Assembly: GCA_009809945.1 (NCBI GenBank)
Contig: WTPW01000996.1
Coordinates: 90,723 to 154,722, forward strand
Source: Gigaspora margarita
Lineage: Eukaryota > Glomeromycota > Glomeromycetes > Diversisporales > Gigasporaceae
Length of the DNA stretch: 64,000 nucleotides
Direction of reading: 5' to 3'
Under the pieces are notes generated by a model. It saw only the letters and a list, made by a program, of their open reading frames with translations. It had not been told where the DNA came from and made no database searches. Made by a program: the position numbers and the translations under genes. This document shows, in pieces, positions 56,050 through 64,000 of this stretch. Each line of letters opens with the position of its first letter. Position 1 is the first letter of the stretch.

Positions 56050-57305
56050 AATAAACAATTGATCTTTAAATAATATTGTTCTTGTTGATCTTATAAAAAA
56101 TAAATTATATTAACAATTATTTGAAGAGTTTTTTTATAATTAGAAAAGTAAATACTTAGGCTGCACAAAATTATATGCTTGGTTTTCATATCATGGGACG
56201 GTGGTAAGTGACCCGGCTGCACAGCTTTTTTTTTTTATAGTAAAAAATTTTTTTTAAAAAAAAGGGCCTATTAAAGCTTGTTTATATTATTTGTTTGTTT
56301 AGTAACGTTAAATCCTGTTTTTTTTTTTTTTTTTTTTTATATTGCGATGATACATAATATTTGTTAAAACACATCGTGAAGGCATGCATAATCATATTAC
56401 AATCAGGATACATATATAAATAGTGCTCAGATTATATATAAAATCTCTGATCTGGATATTCAGGTTGTCGGATTTAGGATCGAAGCTCTATAGAACAAAA
56501 CCCTTAATGAAAATATATTCATATGTTGTTATAGCAACAATGCAAACTAACGAAATATTTGGATAAAAAAAAAAATATCAAATGAAATTGCCACATTTGA
56601 AATAAAAGAAAGAAGATAATAAATATTGGCATGGTATGCCTTTGGGTTTTTTGATTTTTTTATTAATGATAAGAGTTTAAGCAGCATAATTTTTGACAAC
56701 TATAATTTCGTTGAAGATCTGCATAGTGCTTGAACAACCTCTTTTTTTACTCTAGTTTTAGCAATCAGCGTTAGCTCGATGAAAAAAAAAAAAGGTATGC
56801 GCTCCTGACTTTTTCAGTGAAGCGGCAATTCACTTGATTAGTTTTTTTTGACCCCCGACTAATTAAAATTTTATTTCCGATCAATTGATTTAGGAACTTG
56901 AGAACACCCTAAGGGTGCTCTCAAGTATCTATCTCAATGTGACTTGCTAGTTATAGAGATCGTGTATAAGTTACTATTAATTGAAGCCTTACGGTAATTT
57001 TGCCAAAGTTCATGCGGATATTAAATTTTAGCCAATCAGCACAACTCTGTGATAAAAAAGATGGTCGCTGACCTCTTTTTTTTTGATCGCAATAATGAAC
57101 TCACTTGCTCAAATAATTTAATTTCTACTAATTAAAAATTGCGCTCCGACCTATTAATTTAGGTGCTTGGGAGCGCCCTAAGTCTGATATAGGTGACTCT
57201 CTATTGTTATAATAGTATAACAAATAGAAAGGTTTCAATCCTAAGAGAAATTAAATAAATCAGGTGTTAGATTTATTGATTGAAGGGATTCATCTAAGTC
57301 ATATT
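56050..57305. other. Repeat debris with a diverged duplication
   Basis: 56440-56492 is the right end of the TAGTGTTTCGATCC MITE family. 56779-56940 and 57050-57185 are diverged direct copies (CTTGATTAG...CGACTAATTAAAATTT / AATTTAATT...CTATTAATTTAGGTGCTTGGGAGC). Long T runs lie at 56230 and 56322-56339. No gene. Confidence 0.4.
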
Positions 57306-57309
57306 GAAA

Positions 57310-57497
57310 TATTTGATACTTAGCTTTCCTTTACATCTTTCAGATTCGTTAGTTTCATTAGTTTTGACAATTTCTAGTTTCACCATGTTTCACTAGTTTC
57401 ATTGCATTTCCCAATTTCCTCTTTTTTTTTGCGAAAACTGAAACTAGGTTTTCAGCTTTCGCCAACATGAAACCTCTAGGTTTCGTCTAACGAATTA
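57310..57497. repeat. GTTTCA/GAAACC array, possible hAT end
   Basis: About eight GTTTCAC or TGAAAC words in 180 bp, ending (read inversely) CAGGGTTAATTCGTTAGACG, which has hAT-like terminus features. The partner end is not visible. Confidence 0.4.
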
Positions 57498-57499
57498 AC

Positions 57500-58860
57500 C
57501 CTGATTACATACAGAAAACACTTAATCAAATGAGCATTTAATACAATAAGGTCGGCTAACTTAATAATAAGTAAAAGGTATATTATAAGTTAAATTTGAT
57601 AACTGGGATTGCTGTGCTGATATGAATAAAATAACATCTATACTTACAAGCCAAATTTATTAAATAAAAAAATCTTGATTTGTAATGTTTTCTGAAAACA
57701 AATTAACATTAATAATGCAGCATATATATAGTTACAAATAAGCATAACCATACTTATAAAGGCATTCAAACTCCTTCAAAAGATCCATTTTGAAAGTTAA
57801 GAATCGTAGAGCACGAATAGATGATATTAAAACTAATCGGTAAGGCTATAAAGCCCTATATACGAAAAAGGGTTAAAGAAACATAAACAAGCAGTTTTGC
57901 AAATAAAAGGGCTACGAACCAGAAGAATAAGTAATCCTACAATTATCGGCATTGAAGATGTTTGAACGTCCTAATTAAAGCGCAAAAAATTTGATCGAAA
58001 AACTTGATTACAGATCTTTATATAAATTATGACCAAGCGTCACGTTAAAATGTAGCAGCAATAATCAAATAATTGTATCACTTGATCTGCAAGGGTGCAT
58101 AAATTAAAGCTGTTAGACACAGTAAAATTTTCACTAAATCCCAATCTCGATTCAGATACGAGGAGTAAACTCCTATATGATCAAAGCTGTGGGTTTTCAT
58201 TTACAGCGTGAATATTCGTCATAAAATGATTAAAGAGCGTGACCCGAAAACGTATCCTAATAGAGTGGTTTATCCAAGAATCTGATTAGTAATTTAAATG
58301 ATCCAACTACAGTATGTAGTATTAAATCCAAATAAACAAATTGGCAATCGATTGATCATGAGGATCAGACCACTCAGTTTTGTCTCTAACTAGTTTGTAA
58401 TCAACTGTTTGGTTTTATCTGTTAATATAATGATATAAATAACTTGTTGAGCGACAGGCATAACTATAATAAACGATAAGAATGAATTGTATCAATTTCA
58501 TGATCTATGTGCCATTTTATTGAAAGCACATTATACCAGCTTACCACATCAATAAAAAACCAGTTTATCTATACCTATACCTTATTCAAATATTTAAAAT
58601 GATAAAGTTAGCTTTGTAAATATAGTTAATTATGATTGATTACCTTGTAAATTAATTGACTCGGTCAATTAAATGTGATCGATTGACAATTATCCCATAA
58701 ATATTCAACGTATGTCAAGAGACTTTGTGGTCAAAAAACACTTATTGTAAAGACAAGACTTCTACGGGTACACTATCGTAAGCTTTGCCCTTTACTTGTC
58801 ATGTTTTCTTTTTTCCTGTTAAAGTTACAATGCATATCGTTAGTGTATTGATATGATAGA
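57500..58860. other. Unique region without recognisable gene
   Basis: Less repetitive than its neighbours, but no ORF over ~60 codons and no splice-supported model. Confidence 0.35.
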
Positions 58861-58861
58861 A

Positions 58862-59209
58862 CAGGGTGGAACCTGAGTTGCGAAATAGTGAATCCGCTTT
58901 GTAGATCAGGTTAGTGTGAAGTTCACAGTATTGTTGTTTTTATTATATGAGTGCTGCCAGGCACCTCCATTTTTTATCTGATTCAACCCTTCTGATTTAC
59001 GACAAAATTATATAATAAAACCTGGAAATTATCTCAACACCATAGATTAAAGCTATGTTGTTAGAATAATTTTACAGGAGTTCGCTATATAATTTAAAGC
59101 TCGATGTATCATCAATTAGAAGGGCTGAATAGATAAAAAAACAAAGGTTTCCTTTTCTCTTGGCATTATCATAACAGATTTCATTATTTATAACTCAGGT
59201 TCCACCCTG
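58862..59209. mobile_element. 348-bp TIR element (CAGGGTGGAACC)
   Basis: CAGGGTGGAACCTGAGTT and its perfect 18-bp inverse close the element. Inner inverted words are TTTTTATCTGATTCAACCCTTCT / AGAAGGGCTGAATAGATAAA. The flanks show no clear duplication. The CAGGG start suggests a hAT-type MITE. Confidence 0.6.
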
Positions 59210-59464
59210 TCATTTTATGATTATGCTGATATTATAAATTCGCATTATCTATACAATCAGAATTATCGTACTACAGAAAAATCCTTTAAACGACGTGGTT
59301 GACAGGTTCACACTAAACCTTTTTTAGCACCATAGATGAATTTCATATATTGTCGACCTTTTTAGTAGACGTATTGTTGAAATTCCTTTAAGGGATGTCC
59401 ATTTTTAGTACCATAAACTAACGTTATGCGGTGAGGCCTGATAGTGTAGAGATGATTTAATCTT

Positions 59465-59855
59465 ATAGCTGATAATAGGTTGTTGAAAAAAGAATTTTTC
59501 TTCAATGAATTGACGGATCAGTGCTTTTGCGACTGTAGGATAAGGTTCTTTTAAAGTTGAAAAAAAGGAATTTATTCAAACGATCTTTTTTTATGGCATC
59601 TTATTGTTAAATTTTAGGGCTTTACGAGAGGTAAAAAAAGGGAATTTATTCTATATGTAATAATTAGTTGAAATATAGAATTTTCTTAATGAATTTGCGA
59701 GCCTGTGTTTTTTTTGCATTTGTAGAGTAAGGTTCCTCTAAATTGTAAGGAAATTCATTCAAATGATCTTTTTATTATACTATCTTCTTATTGTTGGAGG
59801 TTTTACGCGAGTCAAAAAAAGGATATTTATTCTATCTTGTCTGTGGGGCAGTCGA
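59465..59855. repeat. Two diverged ~190-bp tandem units
   Basis: Both units read GTTGAAA..AGAATTTTTC/TCTTMATGAATT..CG, GTAGRRTAAGGTTC, TTCAAAYGATCTTTTT, TTATTGTT..TTTTACG.GAG, AAAAAAGG.AWTTATTCTAT. They lie just upstream of the gene at 60028. Confidence 0.6.
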
Positions 59856-61047
59856 AATGTATTTAAACTCTATCTTTTGACCCTTAATAAAGCTTCTCAG
59901 AATTTTGATTCTACAAATAAATAAAAATTAGGTCATTAAAAATTGATAAATTAATTAACCACATAAAACTACTCATCTGTGTTATAAAAAACCTCTCAAA
60001 ATATAATTCTATTAAACTTAAGAAAAAATGCCGATTGCAAGTATTCGTATCTCTAAAGAGTCAAAAGTTATCTATGGATGGTATATTCATCCAATCCCCT
60101 ATGAAATGACAATTGAAGATTTTTTTGTAAAACTTACAACTGGAGAGCTATCTCCCGAGTATAATATTGACATAATAGATCCTGAAACAATAGACCGTGT
60201 TGATATAGGCAAGGCACAGAACGCGACCACAACCCAAGTTAGCCCTAATGTAATATTATAGAAGTCACAACAAGTGCAGGAATATATGTGCATTATTGGC
60301 TCAAAACAGATAAAGTAGTAACTTCTAATTTGGATCCACAGCAAAACTATTTCACGATTATGATGCAAAATGCAAGCCGAGTCAAGTTGTATTTACCAAC
60401 TTTTCACAACTTGAAAAAGCAAATCATAAACAAAAATTGCATAGCAAAATTGTTGATTGGATTCAGCATCATGGTGGAGAATGGTCCACACAGTCATACG
60501 CTGATACGCAAGGAAAGCAATTTGTTAATTGCTTGACTGAAATGATCTGGTATATCGATATGCGTGATCACAAGAAATTTGAAGATCGTAGCTATCACAT
60601 ACCTAAGCTTTTTCTCGAGTTTTTTGGCTGTGCAAATCTGGAATCATACAAACAATCATGAAAGCCCTTTGATGCAAATGAATTAAATTTACATTGTAAA
60701 GCCCTTGCTCCCTATGCTACTTCATCATAGATTTTAAAAGAAAGTTTCAATTGGCTTCATGACGAACTAGATAATTTTATTGGGGCTATTTCAAATTATG
60801 CAGGATTTTTGCAACACCAACGCGAAATTACTGCTGCTAATCATGCATCAGAAACTCCTATAAGGACCGTAGATCAGGCTATAACAATAAAAATCTATAA
60901 GCAAAATTTCTGGGTAACACCCGTAGACAAATCCAAATATTATAATCTTGAACGGTTACTTAACAATTTTCCACTATGGAAACCGGTTGACCTCGAAGAA
61001 TTCCTTCCAACAGACCCTGTGTATGTATAAATAATAAATAGATAAAT

Positions 61048-61144
61048 GAGTGATGCCAAGAGAAAATAGAACATCGACTTATCATTGATTATTTAAATAA
61101 TAATCAATGATAAGTCGATGTCCCATTTTCCCTTGGCATCACTC
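61048..61144. mobile_element. 97-bp hairpin MITE in a probable intron
   Basis: GAGTGATGCCAAG..GAAAAT..ACATCGACTTATCATTGATT pairs with its inverse, with two or three mismatches, around TTAAAT. AAAT occurs at both borders. It sits between a GTATAA donor (61025) and a TTTTAAAG acceptor (61278), so it would be spliced out. Confidence 0.75.
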
Positions 61145-62879
61145 AAATATAAAATTTGAAACCTTTTTAAATTTTCTTTCCTTCACCTCTTCTTTAAGTA
61201 AAATTAGAATTGTTAATAAAAGAGTACAAAGTGGTTTATCTTAATGTATAAAGCTAATAAGTTTTTTTTTTTTTAAAGACAAAGAATGCGTTACATACAG
61301 GGTTTATCTCACGCATTTTCCTTCAAAATCGGGGAGTATTAATTAGCACAGGAAATAATGCTTTTAATGCAATCTCAATATGGAAAATCGATGAAGAAGC
61401 TAATGAAGAGAAAATTTTACAAGAGAATAAATGAATCATAAGTAAATTACAAGAAGATGCTCCCCGTTACCATACACAAGCAATGCAAATAAACTATTTA
61501 CGTACTTGTGAATTGCTTCTTCCAAAAGCCAAGCCTTCGTCTCTTCGAACAATTTATAGAATGTTAACAGGTGACGTCTCTGCAGCTGAAACTACAGATC
61601 AAGCAAATGTCGATGAGCGTGTTAGAATCGCTTTAGACCTTAGAGATCCAGAAATAACAGTTGATTTGCGTGAGCATAATAGTGGAAGACCAGGTAAATA
61701 TAATTTTTTCTGGGGAGTTGCAGCTCAGTTTCTTGAAGGAAAAGCAGCTGATGCTGTAACCGCAGTAGATGAACGCAGGCACGATCCAATCGTACACCTT
61801 GCGACCGCAATATCAGTTAATGATCTCTTGCGGCAAATTGAAAAGGAATGCCCAACTGGAACACCAATACCTAGCGCACAATGGCTACGATTACAGTTTT
61901 GGCCTAAGAATCCAACACGGCTTAGTAGTTTACAATTTACTGGTCATTTACCTTTAAAATTCATGGTCCAAACATGTCAGCTACGTGCATACCATCAAGA
62001 TGGCCATTATGCATCTGCAATATTTCGCTACGAAAAAGAATTTGCAGTAAAATTTCGAGAAATTACAAATTTCATTTTTATGGATGTCGAAAATCGTTGT
62101 AAAGTCGGAGAGCCCAGATTTTCTGTGGCTGCAGTTGAAAGAGGAAAGAAAGTTGTAGTTAGTAGAAATACTACATTTACAGTTGCTGACCATGACTACA
62201 CCAAAATGGGTATCATACCAAGTGTAACAATGATATGTAATATACCTGAATCAATAAATGGTAATTTCTATATAGGTAAAGTGCGTATAGGATTAAAGGA
62301 TCCAATATTCCAATACTCCTCACCCCTCCGCCATGCAACAGAACTATACAACATACTTCTTACAGAAGAGCTAGCAAACAAACTATTCTATGTCTCTATA
62401 CAGACGGTAGCCAAGATCATCGTTGCACATATACTCGTGTTCAACTTTCCTATATTTGTCTTTTTCTCACTTTAGATCTCGATTATTTTGTTGCAGTTCG
62501 TACACCACCGCAACATTCATAGAAAAATCCCGTTGAGCGTGTTATGTCGATTTTAAATCTAGGACTACAAAGTGTTGGATTAATGAGGACTAAGATGAAC
62601 GATCAATCAGAAAAATTAATAAGAAAAGTCAGCACAATGAACGATATTCGTAAAATTGTTAATGAAAATAATGGCTTTAAAGACGATCTTATTGAAAGTC
62701 TTCAGGCCCCAATTAATTTAATTAGTAATGTGTTCAATCGTTAGTCCCTCAAGGATGAGCCATTTGAAACTTTCAATGCTGCTTCAGAAGTAGAAATAGA
62801 AAAATTTTGGGAAACGATTTTGCTTTTGGACGATAATATTTCCTATGAAAATTGTACTGCAGAAGCTATAAGGCAAAAG

Positions 62880-62961
62880 GTAAGTATTGATTGAATCATT
62901 TACAGTTAAAAAAAAAAAAAAATTATAAATAGCAAAAAAACAAACATCGATTCTTTTTAAG
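62880..62961 (+). other. Predicted intron, 82 bp
   Basis: CAAAAG|GTAAGT donor and TTCTTTTTAAG|CC acceptor. Removal keeps the frame from EAIRQK to PRLQDFF, supporting a real spliced gene before decay. Confidence 0.6.
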
Positions 62962-63506
62962 CCACGCCTACAAGACTTTTTCAACCATTGTTGTACCCTA
63001 AGACATTACTTTTTTTTGATTAAAAAATGTGGCGAATCATCCTGTACTATATGTCAGTCTCCTCGTAGCTTTCCAGAAGACTTCGAGCAGCTCCACTGTC
63101 TACCAGATCCGATACCTGGAGATGATTTGCATTATAAGTCATTTGAAGAGATATATGGTATCTGAACAACAGAAAACCATAGACCTTCATTTGCAAAGTC
63201 CGGAGCAAAAGCAAAGATAAGTAAACCAAAAACCAAACATACTATGCCATTTAGTCCCTCTGCTGCTCATGCAAAAAATGTTGGCGTCACTGTAAATTGC
63301 ATTGAGTGTGAGAAGCCTCGCCTTCTCTTCAGTGCGAAGAAGCTTTCTGAAAAAGATAAAGCTTTGTTGAAAAGATTTTTAGATTCAATTTTTTATACCT
63401 GTGGTATGTCATTTCACGACACATGTGACCTGTCAATGACTGCATTACCAAAGAAATCAGAAGTTGACAACGATGTAGAAAATATTGCCAGTTCTAAGGA
63501 ATTAGC

Positions 63507-63651
63507 TGATGAAGAAGCTAATGAAGAAGCTAATGAAGAAGGTAATGAAGAAGCTAATGAAGAAGCTAATGAAGAAGCTAATGAAGAAGCTAATGAAGAA
63601 GCTAATGAAGAAGCTAATGAAGAAGCTAATGAAGAAGCTAATGAAGAAAAC
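63507..63651 (+). repeat. 12-bp coding minisatellite (NEEA)n
   Basis: Twelve units of RATGAAGAAGST encode DEEA/NEEA/NEEG/NEEN in the acidic C-terminal linker. The same 21-nt word block occurs once at 61390-61410 (DEEANEE). The inverse-strand Ser/Ala ORF is a shadow. Confidence 0.9.
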
Positions 63652-64000
63652 ATGAATAGGGAGAATGAACTTGATAAATCTGAATCTGAAAGCTCAGAAG
63701 AAGAAGAGCCAGGTGAATGTGTAGGAGAATTCGGTAAAAGTGCAGAAGAATCTGATACTCACAGGGAGGACTCTATTAGTGAACTTTTTTCTAGAGTCTT
63801 CATTAATGACTCCTTATTTTGCTCTGCAACAATCGAAAAACCGTACTATTCAGCTGGGATCTACCCAGCTGTTTGCATCAAATGTGGATGCCGAAATGTT
63901 AACAAACTAGCAAAAAATGAACATCCTCATTGTAGTAACTGCGGCAGTAACTCGATCAACCCAAGGAAATCTTCAATGAAAGCTAAGGCTATTAAGAAAC

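Larger units (their letters stand above)
60028..64000 (+). pseudogene. Large DDE-like transposase-type gene, broken, runs off window
   Basis: The start ATG is at 60028. The pieces are: 60028-60261; a frameshifted 60240-60375; 60375-61024 (NFSQLEK ... IVDWIQHHGG, with TGA 60659 and TAG 60728); a probable intron 61025-61278 holding a 97-bp hairpin; 61279-62395 (VDLREHNSGRP, AVDERRH, WLRLQFWPKNP, RFSVAAVERG, DHDYTKMGIIPSV); a frameshift; then YTDGSQDHR and NPVERVMSILNLGLQSVG (62395-62744), candidate catalytic Asp and Glu; an intron 62880-62961 (82 bp, GTAAGT); and a C-terminal part with paired Cys, a NEEA array and a CxxC-x14-CxxC zinc ribbon (63873-63940). The protein belongs to a large uncharacterised family I recall from Glomeromycotina and some animals. 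Transposase activity is inferred. At least six stops and two frameshifts disable it. Confidence 0.7.

Noticed and set aside
63414..63653. Minus-strand Ser/Ala/Leu repeat ORF
   Set aside because: Antisense shadow of the NEEA coding array.

Overview
The window looks like an AT-rich, transposon-saturated eukaryotic scaffold, most likely from an arbuscular mycorrhizal fungus (Glomeromycotina). I infer this from the very low GC content, from short GT-AG introns in the few gene-like models, and from three protein types I associate with these genomes: a LINE with an APE-type endonuclease, a MULE with a SWIM zinc finger, and a large uncharacterised DDE-like protein. It is not bacterial: there are no operons, no Shine-Dalgarno-led genes and no long intact ORFs. 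Species cannot be fixed from the sequence alone. Two assembly gaps interrupt it (13564-13627 and 42889-43798), plus a few single N.

Layout. 1-2735: a tRNA-derived SINE fragment, a dispersed inverted-repeat family and a TIR element. 2735-11250: a stack of nested elements. An outer inverted-repeat element is split by a 5.0 kb TA-flanked non-coding element and by a 2.6 kb hAT-type element with an 8-bp target duplication; the hAT itself holds a poly-A retroposon with a 14-bp duplication. 12.3-21.4 kb: two LINEs tail to tail across a short gap. The left is 5'-truncated (+ strand). The right (- strand) is almost full length, with decayed ORF1, endonuclease, reverse transcriptase, RNase H and a CCHC knuckle. 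21.5-25.4 kb: a 21-bp minisatellite, a long dispersed repeat, a SINE fragment and two large inverted-repeat elements. 25.4-31.1 kb is the least repetitive part and holds the only two candidate host genes, both small, spliced and possibly secreted (27.4 and 29.4-29.8 kb, - strand).

31.1-42.3 kb: a hAT-type element, a complete but dead MULE (TIRs, 11-bp target duplication, SWIM transposase pseudogene, 3.9 kb), a ~184-bp tandem satellite, two long SINEs, a short MULE derivative, a Tourist-like MITE and a second copy of the poly-A retroposon with an 18-bp duplication. 42.3-60 kb: more dispersed repeats, several TIR or hairpin elements with recognisable target duplications, a spliced coding fragment of unknown function and an RNase H remnant of another LINE. 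60.0-64.0 kb: a large DDE-like gene, broken by stops and frameshifts, that runs off the window.

The window holds no intact transposase or reverse transcriptase. The autonomous elements that remain (LINE, MULE, DDE-like) carry premature stops that can mostly be explained by single C-to-T or G-to-A transitions. Most other elements are non-autonomous and would depend on enzymes encoded elsewhere. The strongest novel material is the precisely delimited nested and target-duplicated non-autonomous families, the DDE-like gene with its acidic tetrapeptide array, and the small secreted-protein gene.
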